In this document: one piece after another, positions 23,636 through 36,688 of the stretch
Layout: each line of letters starts with the position of its first letter
How positions within the stretch are numbered: the first letter of the stretch is position 1
Origin: Klebsormidium nitens
Taxonomy: Eukaryota > Streptophyta > Klebsormidiophyceae > Klebsormidiales > Klebsormidiaceae
Assembly: GCA_000708835.1 (NCBI GenBank)
Contig: DF237191.1
Coordinates: 65,930 to 129,929, forward strand
Reading direction: 5' to 3'
DNA length: 64,000 nt
Notes under the pieces: generated by a model
Seen by the model: the letters and a program-made list of their open reading frames with translations, nothing else
Told to the model about the DNA's origin: nothing
Databases searched by the model: none
Position numbers and translations under genes: made by a program

Positions 23636-26600
23636 TTAGGGTCCGGGTCGAGGTATAGCAGGGGACCCGGTATTGGTCGGGCCTGTAGCATACGTCAGGC
23701 CTATCCCCGTGATTGTCCTGTTGTAAAGCGGCTGAATGGGCCGGTTGTTTGTCCGGGCTCCGCCCGAGACCCCAGCAGTGGCGCTCATGAGAAGGATGAT
23801 CTGCGCCTGGGAAGCATAGCGCGGCTTGGTCGTGACGTACCTGCAAGCACGAGAAATGGGCGCACGTGCGAAGCTCAAATCCTGACCACATGCATATGAA
23901 CGAAGAGCGCCCTTCATAAATGTTGTGGTATTGAGCATACGAAGCTTCGAGAATAACGAATCCTGATGCAAAAGTCTATGCGGAAAGGGTGTACCAGTCC
24001 GCATTTCTGACGAGAACTCTCCCAAGTCCTTGAAAGCGAGCGTGAAGGCATGCTTATCGACGCGGTGAAGCGAAATCTGAGACGCCAATATAAGTACGCC
24101 CCTCATTGATATGCACGCGTTGGAAGACGCTAGCTAACTAGAACAAGCCACCTGCTTTACAATGAAGTTGCAATTGTTTTCCGTCTCACCAGGTGACGCC
24201 CTCAGTGCAGGGGGGCTGCGTCAGGCTGCCAACATAGGTGACGTAATCAGCGGGCCCGTTGGGAACCGTCACGCTCGTGAAGTCCAGTACCCTGCCCGTG
24301 CTGACGTTAGCCGGGCCTCCGGCGACGAACGGAACGATCCTGAAAAAGGAAGATAAGCTTCGGAATCTGACACTGTGGGCGCGTAGATGCCGTAGAACCA
24401 ATTTCACAACGCAAGGATTCGCTTTGTTCAAGTGGCATCACAAGCAAACGCAGGACCATGTCCGTCTGACCAAAAGATGGTGGTTGCAAGGTCGAAGTGG
24501 AAAAGATGGAACCAATTTAGGGTACTCGTGACGACGTGTGTTCGGTTATCCTAAAGAGCGTCCTTTCGAAAAAGCCTCGTTCGATTCCGTCGGGACGCAT
24601 CTCTCTCAGACGTACTCAATAAACCCTTGTAAAGCTTTATCTGACGGTGTGAAACCTAGTCTTGGCGCGGCAGCACCATCGTTCTGGCAGCCACTGCTTT
24701 GTGCTTTCGGGCTGTTGGGGCCAACCTCCACAGCACTCTGGTCGAACATAAGGGAGTCTAAGGTCACGAGTCCAAGACTTACTGGTCTAGCAACAGGTCG
24801 GGAGAGGTATTGCTGGAGAGATAATTGCATGAGAATATGAGCTCGCGATTTGAAAGACTCACCGGGCTGAGAATGGTTCGGCCGAAACATATTTGAAATG
24901 GTAAAATGCACTTACAAAAAACAACATAGCAGAAACGGAAAGCCGCGCTCAGGGTTCAAGCAAAAATTCGACCGATAGTGAGAGTAGGAGGTTGCGGGTC
25001 CAAAGGCTCACTGGTTCAAAAAGGGGTCAGGAGCGAAGTCTTCGGAGAGGTAGAACAGGATAGCTAGCACCGCGATTCTCTGGCCGGTCGCCGTCGCATC
25101 GCTCGACGTGCTGAGAAGGAAAGAGCGCTCGTTTGGTACGAAAACCGCTAGGAGATATCGTTTACAAAGAGAACAACTTTCAGTGGCTTTGACTCATTCG
25201 CTCCGTTCACCATCTTGACCCCCTTGCTGTACATAGCCTGGTACTGTGTATCTTCGACGCTTTTCTGCTCAATTGACGGGCAAAGAACGTCTGATGGGCG
25301 ATCACCCATTTTCGCTGGACTTCCTGATGTCGAGCAGAAGGCGCGCCGGTGGAAATACCAACAATCGTCGACAGAGGAACGAGCCCTTGGATGTCCGCTT
25401 GTGTGGACTCGCTGTCGTATCTGGTGCAGCAATGAGAAAGCCCTCGAATGCGCAGCTGTCGAGAGCGTAGTTCTTTCCTGAGCGCTGTTCAACAAGCCTG
25501 AGAACGTCCCCACGTAACGCTCTGTGACCACGTTTGGAGTCGGACGAGCGCATCTTTGACAACCGTTGTGGACGACGACAGCTGAGCCACTTTGTTTCAC
25601 ACTGCCCAGGGCTTGAATTTAAACCAATCAATGAAGCGAAATTCACCTGTGCACGTAGTGTGCCTCGAGCGTAGCGAGCTGTCCGTCAAGGGAGTGCTCT
25701 CCAACCTGGTGGAAGTGGATGTTGTGCAGATAGAACACGCTGCAAGCGTTGAGCAATCCAAAGCAAGGCGTTAGCAGGGGCGCTCTCTACCCGAAACGAG
25801 AGCAACGTAGAGCGAACCACTGCTGAGCGAAGGGAGGACCAGTATTCCAAGCTTCAAAGAAAAAGCAGCTCGCGATTAGACAGTGCGTCCTCGTAGCTGA
25901 TCAAGCACCGAACGTACCCTGTAAGGAGGCCTTGTTTTCTGAATAAAGGGTTTGAGCAGTCCAGGGCTTACGAATGAGACTCAAGGGCCTCATCAAGCGT
26001 TGGGCTTGAGCGTCGTATCCGGAGTCTCGCGCGGGCACTCCTTTTGTCTCACACGTTTCCTACCTTGTTCTTACTTATTGGAGGTCATGCTCCTCGCACC
26101 GGTTTGGAAGACAGTGACACTCATGGTCAAGGGCCTGAGTCGGGTAACCAATTCGAAGACGCGACTTACGTGCCGTCTGCCGCCGTCAGCGTGCTGTTGT
26201 TGTTCACCGGAATGATGACCCATTCGTTGTATGGAACTGTGTTCACCGCATAGTTGATCTGAGGCCGGTAGTCAATACGAATCGGAGGGGAGCTGGATAC
26301 GCCCGCAGACGCTGTGGAGATGTCTATGGGGGACTGCTGACGCCCAGCCTACGAAAAGAACAGAGACATGAACGAAAACATTGTCAGTAGAATTTCAGGA
26401 TTATGCGACATCTTCGGGTGGAAGATGACAAAATACTAGAACAAGGAGACGACAAAGAAAGACGACGTACTCAGATGGAAAAAGCGTCGAGTTAGGTTCA
26501 GCAGCACATGATTGATGCTGCCGTCACTATGATTTGGCTGCGGCATGGAATACATACAACACGTCACGTTGACTTGTTGGGGCAGAGGAGTGCTTCCTAA

Positions 26601-27349
26601 AGGGACAGGAGGAAGGATGCAATGAGTCCTGAAAGAAAAGGATAGAAGAAGGTTACGGCCCAGTTACGTTACAGTGGCCGAATGACTCAAGTGTTTTGGT
26701 AGCGCCCAACATTTCGTCGGTGTAGCAATGACCAAAAAAGATATGGGGTTCGACTCTCCGGTTCTCCTTCGGGAACTCAGTTGTGGTGGTCACAACCTCG
26801 AGCTACAAGCTCGGGTCTGCAAACTGTCGGTTCAAACCCGGCCACCGACATCTCCTCCCTTTTGCTTATCCTCTTTTCATTCCGTGAGACTATTCTCTTG
26901 TGTTTGATAACGTAACCCGTTTTTGGTAGCGAGACCGGTGTTGTTCTGGTAACGTAACCCAGCCAGGGGCAAAGGATCACACGCAGACGAGGCGTTTGAC
27001 CAGATTTGCCAGGTTAAAGGGAAGCTCACTCATTTGGAAAGCCTGCCTCTTCCACTGCAAAAGGGTACTTCACCAGGGTTAACCAAACTTAAAGTCAGAT
27101 TATCGCTGAGAGTTCAATGGTGCTTCTTCAAAAGCTCACCGTGCAGAGGCCGCCCCAGTCGGCTCCTGACTGCGAGTAGTTGAAGGGCTGTCCAGGTGTC
27201 ACGGGTGCCAGCATGCGCCGTCCAAACCTGGTCCCTGACCCTTTAACGGCGAGTTTGGTAGCACACGCATTGACCTGTTCAGTGAGTATGTGGACTACTA
27301 GGCCGAAGAGGACGACGCTGATACAGAGCCTCGGTTTCGCGTGCGCCAT
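23636..27349 (-). CDS. Alpha-type carbonic anhydrase, secreted or lumenal, 311 aa
   Basis: Six exons: 27140-27349, 26170-26348, 25647-25739, 25012-25110, 24190-24339, 23636-23840, totalling 936 nt in frame. A hydrophobic stretch at residues 10-28 (SVVLFGLVVHILTEQVNACA) looks like a signal peptide. The family signature QQSPIDIST follows. The three zinc ligands are His138 and His140 (IHFHQVGEH) and His157 (LEAHYVH), with Glu155 at the usual position. The substrate-site motif YVGSLTQPPCTEGVTW is complete, with Cys in GGLC and PPC able to form the conserved disulfide. Both halves of the active site are present, so it should hydrate CO2 reversibly. In algae such enzymes act in the periplasm, apoplast or thylakoid lumen in inorganic-carbon supply; which compartment applies cannot be read here. 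The C-terminus has a 60-residue extension rich in Thr, Asn and Pro. Confidence 0.93.
26673..26850 (+). other. tRNA-like/SINE-like element with two B boxes, inside carbonic anhydrase intron 1
   Basis: An A-box-like TGGCCGAATG at 26675 is followed by a B-box match GGTTCGACTC at 26747. A second, perfect B box GGTTCAAACCC follows at about 26830. The last module folds as a T arm (GTCGG / TTCAAAC / CCGGC) followed by CACCGAC, which pairs fully with GTCGGTG at 26716-26722. The span is too long for an ordinary tRNA and the anticodon arm is irregular. A TTTT run follows at about 26861. It is best read as a tRNA-derived SINE, possibly dimeric, or tRNA pseudogenes. It lies antisense to the host gene. 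Confidence 0.4.
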
Positions 27350-28751
27350 GTTTCTGCACCAAGGCGTAGAATCAAGAATTGCGCGGAGAAGCCCAGGTCC
27401 CTTCCTGAGATAGCTGTGCTCAGCTAAGCACCTGATGAGACCAAGGTGCGACCGGCGCCGCTTCCACCCCAGCAGGTTCAATGTAGGCAATAATCTCCTC
27501 AAAGGAGGGATTGCATGCTTGTGTTGCAAGCAAACGGACTGAAAGCCTCTGCCTGGCCGACACCGTGTCGGCAGTCTTGATTCGTGTAGCTACACCTCCG
27601 GTTGCGGCAGTATATCTTCCGTGGCGGCAGTCTCGGATCCTCGTCACGGAAAGAGCTGACCCTTGCAAGACCCTTGCTGACTCTTGCTGATCCTTGCATG
27701 ACGATTTGCAGGGTATCGAGGAAGCTGCTGCATCCCCTGTAGCAATTGCTTCCTTTTCTCGATCGAGTTCGTCAACGTTGGGAGTAATCTTGACATCCCG
27801 GGGCCGGCGATGATTTAGCCGAATCAAAGTGTGAACTGTTGTGATGGTTTGCTTCGGTCTCATACATGATGCATTTGACGAGTGCGTCACTCTCCAGCCA
27901 CCCATCGATGCTAGCTAGGCCTTATCGTTAAAGGAAGTTTTCTGCGGGCTTCATGTGTGTCTCCAACCCGCGACTTGACTTCAGCGTCGAAGATTCCAAC
28001 AGCATCTTCCGCGACTAGCTCGAGCGAGGAGGCCCCCTCTAACAATGACGCGGGGTTAGCCTCGAGCCCGCGCCGTCTCGTTGACGTCTCCGACGACTGT
28101 CTTCAATTGCCCACCGTAGGTGGATATATCGACAGTCATTGACGAATGCAGTACGTGCTGTCCAATCACGCATGATTACGCTGTAAAGTTTCGAACTTAG
28201 TGGGGAGATATCCTCGGCTTCGATCAATCAATGTCAGGCGGTCAACGCCTATGCATCATGTGCAAGAGAATGCGGAATTAGAGACCATCAACCAAAGATT
28301 CCCTTAATATCATCGAATCCGTGCCCCTTTCGAGGGCCGGCGCTGAGCGAAAGCGACTGGATATGCACAATAATCACGCCGACTTAGTGCAGAGCCGCCG
28401 AAGCAACAATCAACGCGCGAATCATTGTGCGTGAGCCGGCCCGCGCTTCCCGCCTTTCAGTGCATGTGGCAGCTCCTTCATGAATCAACGGTAGACCGGG
28501 ACATGCATACAAAGATGATCATGAAATGAATCGGGTTTTGAGTTGGGGAAGAAAGAAACGACAAACGTACGAAATTAGGGGAGTGACTCAAGGCATGTTG
28601 CCAGTTCCAAACAATCATCTACCATATGACCAGATGCATCGCGCACGCGAGCGACTTCTTAGAAAGCAGCGCAATCACCATCAGTATCCTGCCATCACTA
28701 TCCTTTTCCTCGAGGTCCAACGTCTCGCCACACACGCCGGATCAGCCACCC
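27350..28751. other. Intergenic: carbonic anhydrase promoter and DUS3 3' flank
   Basis: This 1.4 kb lies between the carbonic anhydrase ATG (27349) and the DUS3 stop (28752). A cluster of imperfect CCTTGC/CTTGCTGA repeats occurs near 27660-27710. Open frames here, such as 27420-27905 on the minus strand, have no recognisable protein features. No gene is supported. Confidence 0.45.
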
Positions 28752-31700
28752 TCAACCGTTCTCTACTGTGCCCGACTTATGCTTGGGCGTAAAGCTAAAC
28801 CCAGCGGGTGCCGGCCCCAGCAACATCTCGCTGATGCGCACCCAGTCCGCGGCGTTGTCGCTGGCCATCATGATTTCCAGGTCGCTCCGGCCGCGATACG
28901 CGGGCGGCCGCCACGCCATCTTTTGCGGCAGCACCTCGAGCAGCCCGGCGGGGACGTAGCGGTGCAGGTAGCTGAGCCACTCCAGCAGGAAGCGACGCGT
29001 GGTCTCGACACCTGGCAGTGGAGAGAAAGAATGTCCTTTAGGATCAGCGTCGACGAGAAGAAAGGAGGGGACCGAAGGTGATTCAGAACCGCCCACATGC
29101 CACATTCGAACCCATTTTTGTTCGCTCATCGGAGAAGCCAATGTTTTAAAGATGGGCGAGGAGCAAAATCTAAGATTGATTGCAACGCTGGCAGTCCCTC
29201 AACAACCGGCTCTTCTGGTCGACGCAGAGCCTGGAGGTCAGTAGTTGGCCGAAGGGCCGCTCTCGAAAAAGCAGCGCAATCTAAAATAGAGAACGCGATG
29301 TGGGGGTTATTGACTACTGCGAACATGCATGCGGCACGAACTAAGCGGCCTTTCTCGGAATTTGGTACTTCGCTCTCTGGTTGGTGAAAAAGAGCCGAGA
29401 AGCGCAGAGAAGCGTCAAGAGGCGCATGTCTTCCTGTGCGTAAGCTCGTTTGCGGCCTTGTAAGATCCTAGAAGACAATAGCATCCCAGACTAACCTCCA
29501 AACAGCAATTGAAAATTAGCAGAACGGCATCCGGAGCAAGAGCGGCGCGTACAGGAAATACGTGGCTCATTCTCAAGGTCTTACCTTTGTCGTCTGAGCC
29601 CCAGTGCTCGATGCCGAACTTGCAGTACTGCCGGAGCAGGTCCAGCCGCTCGCTCGCGCTGATGTCCCAGTGACGCTGCTCCTTGATCTCCGTGAACAGC
29701 CACGGCTGCATGACGAGTGCGTGACGTCAAGCGCCACGACCATATCTTACGCATTTACTAGCAGCAGTCAGAGCTAGATTCGCTTTGAACTCAATGGACG
29801 GGAATATCAAGGAAGGGAGATCCGTCTCCTATCGCCTTACTGCCGAATGCAAAATATGTTGGGAGGAATCTCCGGGGGTTTTCGCTGAAGCTGCAGCGAC
29901 CAATGTTGCTTGCGTCAAAGCTCCAAGGTTGGACCAAGTTTCAGTGCGTTTGCTGAAAAACACCAGCACTCCTTCAAACAGAAGGATGAGACACCTTTTA
30001 TCCCCCAATCTTGGACGGACGGAAAAATACAGGAGACTACTGAAGCAGCCAATCACCGAATATAAAGCCCCATAACTTACCTTCGGTCAGAAAAGCCTTT
30101 ACAAAATAGCACGCACCTTCCCGCCACACCTTAGCTTGGCTTAAGTACGAACCTACCTTCACCAGCGCCCCCCTCGCGATCATACACGTGGCAAGCTCGG
30201 GGGCCTCGGCCACGTGGGCGTTGTAGTCCTCGAAGCTCATGACGTCACCGTTGCCGATCAGTTGCACCCCCTTGGCGGCTTCTGCACATCGTGCGATGTA
30301 CGACCAGTCCGCCTGCTTGCTGTAACGCTGCTGCCTCGAACGGCCGTGGACCGTTACGGCGGCAGCTCCCCACGAGCTCAACTGTCGGGATGAAAGAGTG
30401 GGGTGTTAGATCAAGAAATTGAAGATCGGGAAAAGCCATAACAACCTTGAAACCCGCTGCTTCGAAGCTAAGTAATAGCGCAAAGGGCTGTCTGCAGATC
30501 ACGCAGGCAGCTCAAAAGCACGCAGTCATGACGGTGAAATAGAAGGGCATGGGCCTAAGAAAATAACGCAACTTGCAGACTATTGATGTCTCCTGAGCAG
30601 GGCGCACTGGGTCCCATCGTTGCTGTGCCACTCGCTCACGAGCACAATTTCGCTACAAAAGATCTCACAAAAACAATTCGTGTTGGAGCGACCGCTTCAG
30701 AATTGATTGTCTCAGCAAAACGCAATGAATCGATGCCGCCAAAATGGCCCACTCGCAGAAACCACTTTCTGGCTTAGTAGAACAAAAGGCCCAATCCTAA
30801 CTTTCTAACCGGCAGAGATGTCAAGCAACAAAATCTTCCAGGAAAGGCAGACTTTGAAAGCACACCGTTGGGCAGTACCTACGTCGAAAACAGATTACCC
30901 GGGGCATGAAGCGGCGCGCTAGCCTCTTATGCACAAAGCCCGTGCGACTCCGATGGTCGCTGACGCCCGCAAGAAGCTCGCGCTTTGAACGACTCTCGGG
31001 AAAGCGAGATCTGAAAAGAGCACAAGACTGGACCGTCTTCACAAGTATCACCTGGGGCATGAAGAGGTGCGAAGTGGCTTGCTTGTCCAAGAACCCCGTG
31101 CGGACTTTGATGGTCACCGGCACCCGCGACGCGGCGACCGCGCACTTGACAATCTGCTCGATGCGCTTCGGCTTCAGCAGCAAGTGGGACCCGGCGCCCT
31201 GCAAAGAAGATTAAGTAGAAACTTGAAAACTGGGAACGCTTTGAGGAAGCGAGACCTTCCTCTTGTTGGCCGCCAACAATCGAGAGTTAGTAGCCTGCAA
31301 GAAAAGTGCACTTATCAAAGCTGCCGGAACTTGAAGAAAAGGGAGTTGACAGGCCAGTCCGGAAAACGTGTTTGCAGAGATTGGAGAGGCGGCCAAGAAC
31401 GTACCAAGACGTTGGCAAACACCTTACTAGGGAACATGACTCTGGGGGCTTTTTTGGATCAGAAATCTGGAGTTAATTCTCACGCGTTCAGATGTAGCCG
31501 TGAAACGCAGGTCTTGTTGCCAAATCGCGGTTCTCATCCCGGTGTGGGTCAGCAAAGACTCATAAAAATGATGAAAAGACAGAGACTGGACGCAGCTTGA
31601 TCAGAAAACGAACCAAATGCAGGCCACAAGGAAGCGACCCTACGCATGTATTTGGAGGGAGAACTTGCTTCTCCGCCGGCAGAACAGACTACACTCAGTC

Positions 31701-34700
31701 CTTTCGACCCCATGTCACTGAATACAAAAGCATTGACCCTAACCCACATAGCTGTTTGTGTGGATGCAGTGGAGAGTTCCAAACCTGAGTCCACGAGCAA
31801 GTGAAGGAAGACCTTGAATCTCTTCCTCCCCACCTTGTTGACAACTAGATCGATGGGGCACCCCATGTTGATGTCCACGAAGTCAACGGAGCACGAGTCC
31901 GTGATCATCTCCGCCGCGCGCGCCACGTGGTCCGGCTTGCTCCCGCAGATCTGCACGCCGAACACCGCCTCGCTCGCGTGCCGCCGCAGGAGCGCCCACT
32001 CCGACTGCTGGCCCTGCGATCGAGAAGCGGGTGTTTCTCAAGGGTTCTACAGTTGTGAAGGACAGGATCGTGAGATACCTTTTGAATGTTCAGTGCGAGG
32101 CTATGAGTGCTCGGAGCGATGCAAACTGCGGACCTGCGATTGCTGAGGACATGTAGGAGAGCATCGTAGCACGATGCGATCGAGATCGGCCAATCTCGAA
32201 TCTAGAGACGCAGGATTGTAAGTGTGCTAAAGCGCCCGCTTTCCACGTATTGTGTTGGCTGCAAGATATAGGAGAGACGTCCGCTGAATCTGTACGTCCA
32301 GCCGTTTCAGAATCGAAGCTTCGATCAGGGCATTAAAGGGGTCTGGTCCTAAGGATGCCAGCTTCTGTGCCAGCCTGGCGACCACCACAGCCTTACCTGC
32401 AGCAGGTTGGTCGCCATCGCCATCTCCCCGCACGTGATGTCGGCGCCCAGCCCGAGGCAAACCCGACGGAACGGCAGATTTCCGACCTGCGAGGATGATG
32501 GGAAAAATAAAACGCGAGACGCTGACTGGAAGGGCGACTTTCTGCAACGCGTGGGGGGTGCGCATAGGATGCAACATGTCAAATGATACTCGCCAATGCT
32601 CAATGTTGAAATTGTAAAAGGCTCAGGTGCTGAAATAATGAACCCTGGTATCATCCAATGAAAAGATACAGACGGGGCGACATGAGCAGAGTCGATTGAG
32701 TTCTAGCTATCTAGCTACCAGGACGGCAGGCTATTCTGAGACAAGTAAAGATAATCATCCAGACCCTTTTGTTATAGCCGCCATTCTGAACAAGTAGACA
32801 GTCCATACAAAAGTTAAAGTCTGCAAACTCAGGGTAGCAGAAGTCGCCGAGACTCGAGCCACGAAAGCACATGGGGTCAACCGATGAAGCTGCAAACGAA
32901 TCGAACGCTCTTGATGTTACTCGACGGGTGGTCCTATGATACGGACTTGAAGCAGGGGACAGTATAAAGTCAAACAAAGTGCAAGTCAATCCAGACCCCT
33001 CGAACCCCGAACCTCAGTAAACTAGGGCTTACGGTGGTCAGCGGTGCGAGGTACAGCTTCCCCCGGAAGTCAATCGTCCGCTTGCCTCGCCTCTCGACAC
33101 CGAGGCCCTCCGCCCCGCCCCCATTCACATCCCACAACTTTGTCGGGCCCACCTCCGTACCAGCTCCATTTTCAACCAGCTTCGCTCTCTTTGCTGTCGG
33201 TTCACTTTCTCCGTTGACTTTCCGTTTGCCCTCTTCCGCTGCTTCCGTTCCTTCTCTGCCTGCCGGATCAGCAGAGCCGCTCTCCTCTGCTAACGGGAGC
33301 GCTGATCCATCCACACTTCCTGCTTGCAAGCCCGCACTGTCCATCTGGGGTTCGGCTTTACTCGGCTCAACTTTACTCGGCTCGGCCACTCCGTTTGTCT
33401 CTTGCGCTACGCTGGCCGCCAGTGCTTCGGAGGGAATGTGGTGGTCAGCTTTCGTCTGGACGTGTGCGGGCTCGGATGGACCTTCTTGCTCCATGTCACC
33501 TGCAACGCCTTCCTCCTGCGATTAAAAGGAGAAGGGCATTGACAACGGACCGCTGGTCTCAGTATCTGATAGTATCCCACGATCGAGAAAAAGTCGAATG
33601 GCTTGTTGAAAGCCGGGCAGACAGAGTAAAGAACTCCTCAGGCATATTTGGCTGGCAAAAGCGTAGGTGCCTCGCAATCACGAACCCGAAAGAACCAAAA
33701 ACAAGGACTCGAGACTGAAGGGATATGCACCGTTGATAGAAAGGCAACGGCTGGCTTCGCTGGCTGGTTGAAATTCATCTGCAAGGCTCTAGACACAAGT
33801 ATAATGAAAACTTTAAAACAGATTGTCACTTACGAGATAACACCACTGTGGTACGGCAGCTTCCGAAAAGTGATGCCTTGTTGAAATCCTGTCCTGATAA
33901 CCATCAGAGACGTCAAACGTTCCATCCAACCAATTGCTCACGTCGAAGCAACGGCTATCACGGATTGAGGCTAGCAAAACTTCATGAATTTCCCACCTCT
34001 AGTTGTCTGCCATGGTGGCTGATCTGGATCCCCAGCTGCTTGAGGGCAGCTGAAGCGCGCGGGGATGCAATCTGCTGCTTCCACAGCCTCTTCTGTAGAT
34101 CCTTGTCTAAACTGTTCACCTCGTCCCTGCAACAGAAAAAGGAATCGTCTCGTGGGCCTAGATTGAAACAGAACCCAGTAGAGAGGGGCTGGTTGCTTAA
34201 ATAAGGCTCGAACCTAGTCATGAACAGCTCTATGACCAAAATGGACTGGACACTAACCTAGACATCTGCGCGCTCCGCATCCACACCCACCTTGAGCCCC
34301 AAGCTAACTCCATCCTTCCCCCGGGCTGAGCTTACTTTTAAGGAGTCGAGGCTTTTATTGACACCCTTTCAAGGTGGCAGAGGAGTAAAGTCCTACACAT
34401 ACTTCCTGTCGTCACTAAGAGAACTGTGTCAGAATTTCTCAAGAATGTCCAAAACGCATCTCTCCCGGATTCGAAGCAGGTAAAAAAGTCCACTCTTGGA
34501 GAGTAATTTAAAAGCACGCATCACTTCTCTGGGGAAGTTTTCGTTCTTTAGAAACTATTCAAGAGCAAGTTGTGGTGAGTCACCTTGGCACAAACACCCC
34601 GTCACCGGGCCCCTTCTTAGCGGTCCCCCTGAACACAGGCTTCCCATCCTCCACTGCAGGCCCTGTGTTGTGCTTTGTTGCATAGCGGCAAGCCACTCCG

Positions 34701-35961
34701 AAGGGGCACGGCTCATCAGATGCAAACGGACAGGGCCCCTCGAGATCAGCTGCCTTTTTCTCCAAGAACAGTGTAAGGTCATGACTGAAGCGGCACTGAC
34801 TGCCGTATGTGCAGGCGTTTGAGTTCCCCGTTCGAGCGACCACTCCGCACACGTTGGTCTGCAAACAATTGGAGCGCTTTGTGCCGTCAGTAGTGCACTT
34901 TTAGAGGACGTCACATACAGAAAGTTGCCAGGTATCTTTTTGAGATGTCTTCGCGTGAGTTCGCAAACAGCGCCCAGCCCTTGCAGCTGGACGCGAGCAT
35001 CTTGGAGGAGGAGCATAACTTGCAATTGGTGGTACAATCCTCAATGATTCTCTAAGTAATGTGATGCACCAAAGAGACTCTTGATGGAATATTTGGCAGA
35101 ACATCTGCTCACACCAAGGTCCCAGAATAGTGACAGTACTGGTGTCGCCAGCAAAGAAATGATGCTCAAAGTCTCCAAGGTCCTTGGCCAAGCAACCCCA
35201 TATGCGATTTGGCAGTCCGGTTATTAAATGAAGAATCTACTTTGTTTGTCTCGATAAGGTAACAAAAAGCAAGCATGGGAATGAGGGGCACTGCAGGCCA
35301 AAGATATCTATGAGCCTGGACAATTATCAACAATGAACCTCGTCTACCAACACTGGCCGATGTTGCACTTCCTTGTCAAAAATTGCCGAAGCCAGAGGGC
35401 ATCACACAGGATGTGCATCATTTCCAGCAGACAAAAATCGCTTGCTTGAACAAGTCCTATTTCAGTCTATACACCACCCGTTGGACAACAAAGACAATCT
35501 CACATAGACAGCGATCTCCCAGGGTCGGGGTTTACCTTCTTGGCCTCAGCCCTCGCTTTTTTCATCGCCCGCTTGCTCAGCTTAGATCCAGATACCTTCG
35601 CACCGTCCGCGGCTCCTTCAGCTGACTGCCCGGTGTTTGCTGCTCTCTCCTTCTTCCAGGCATCTCTCTCTTCTGGCGTCCACAGAAACTCCTCTCTTAC
35701 AGGGGCAATGCCACGAGCCAGCTTTTCTTCAAGGGAGAGGGGTGGACGAACAGGCTTGACCCCATCAATACCAACCCCATTCACACCACCGTTCTGCTCC
35801 TTGACAGCAACTTCCTCTGTCGCAGACGGCTGGATTGCAGTGACATTCTGCATCAGCGATTCTGGGAGCAAGCTCTGATGACTGGTGGTCGCAACCGTCA
35901 CCACTTCAGTCACTTCGGCCTCACCAATCCTGCCACCTGCCGCCTGCGCAGGCTCTTCCAT
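28752..35961 (-). CDS. DUS3: tRNA-dihydrouridine(47) synthase with two CCCH zinc fingers, 778 aa
   Basis: Ten exons: 35536-35961, 34584-34858, 33997-34126, 33033-33515, 32397-32486, 31834-32013, 31052-31198, 30157-30381, 29585-29705, 28752-29011, totalling 2337 nt in frame. Residues 1-142 are charged. The CCCH fingers are Cys146-Cys158-Cys164-His168 (CRFSHD) and a second within [21 protein letters not shown] minus its end. A Glu/Ala/Ser-rich linker fills about 278-420. The FMN TIM-barrel starts at [20 protein letters not shown] and includes [12 protein letters not shown] and [14 protein letters not shown], with catalytic Cys520. It continues through [29 protein letters not shown] and [10 protein letters not shown] to [13 protein letters not shown] and SEMLLG. 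The enzyme reduces U47 in the variable loop of cytosolic tRNAs with NADPH and FMN. The length and the zinc-finger N-terminus match eukaryotic Dus3. An intron after exon 7 carries a decayed duplicate of that exon. Confidence 0.94.
30901..31017 (-). pseudogene. Decayed tandem copy of DUS3 exon 7
   Basis: On the minus strand, 31017 down to 30901 resembles the 3' half of exon 7 (31052-31198) about 153 bp away. [16 protein letters not shown] parallels [17 protein letters not shown], and both end at a GT donor (GGTAATC against GGTGATA). The 5' half does not match, and the frame upstream does not give the DUS3 sequence. It sits inside the intron after exon 7. The true exon alone preserves the family sequence. 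Confidence 0.6.
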
Positions 35962-36688
35962 TTCCTGAGGCAGAACACCACCTCCAATGCAATAGATGAC
36001 CGATGGTGGTGCTATAAACTACTATGATAGTATCCAATGTGCCAGACAACTTGTTTCTCTGTTTCGTCGCCCTTCCTCACCCTTCCTTCTGCCCCAAGCA
36101 TGCCTCCTTCCACTTGCTCAATTGCCATACCGTTAGTATTTGGAGACCAGCCATCGTGGCAGCAGACTGTCTTGTAATAGGATTCAGGAACTGTGCAGGC
36201 GGGGTACTTCGAAGTTCTAGAATCTAGACTACCTGTGTAAAGAGACTTGGAACCATTACCGGCTTCAGCAAACGGTGCACGGCTGTCTTGCCGGCGTTGT
36301 TGTCTGATACACACGTCTGGGCTAAGAACGCGAGCACCGGGTACCCCACGTTAGCGGCAACGGGACGGTTGATCAAGATGCAATATCATGTTGAGGAAAC
36401 TTGAGGCCCAGGCGGGGGCCCCGGGGGGGGGCGCACGCGAGTCGTTTCTCACCTCCGACTCTCCGAGTTCGCCGAGCGCCGATTCTATCCGCGCGCGCGC
36501 GCGCGTCCCGAGTCATCTCATGTGCTGATTAGACGGAGTAGACCAGAGTAGACCAGCTGCTCATGATCCCTCTTCAGCTAGCTCAAGCCTCAGACAAATT
36601 GAAGCCACAAAGAAGAGCGCTTAGCATTAGTGTAGGTGAGTACGTGCATGACGGCTTTGCTCCCTCGAGCTGGCAGGTTTGCTGCAGG
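35962..36688. promoter_or_regulatory. Bidirectional promoter region between DUS3 and the SDR gene
   Basis: About 730 bp separates the two divergent start codons. A (GC)n run at 36491-36505 and a G/C-homopolymer stretch at about 36410-36435 mark the SDR-proximal part. An ATG-initiated open frame from 36563 runs into the SDR frame, so a longer SDR N-terminus is possible but lacks family support. Confidence 0.45.

Noticed and set aside
26716-26850. A single functional tRNA gene
   Set aside because: The acceptor stem pairs perfectly, but at 135 nt with an extra internal B box and no clean anticodon arm it does not fold as one tRNA; kept as a SINE-like element.
27420-27905. 161-residue minus-strand open frame upstream of the carbonic anhydrase
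   Set aside because: It has no recognisable domain and overlaps the probable promoter/5' UTR; at most it is an untranslated exon.
36563-36688. Upstream in-frame ATG extending the SDR protein by 42 residues
   Set aside because: The extension has no SDR or targeting features, and the ATG at 36689 gives the family-typical short leader; the C-terminal PTS1 already explains targeting.
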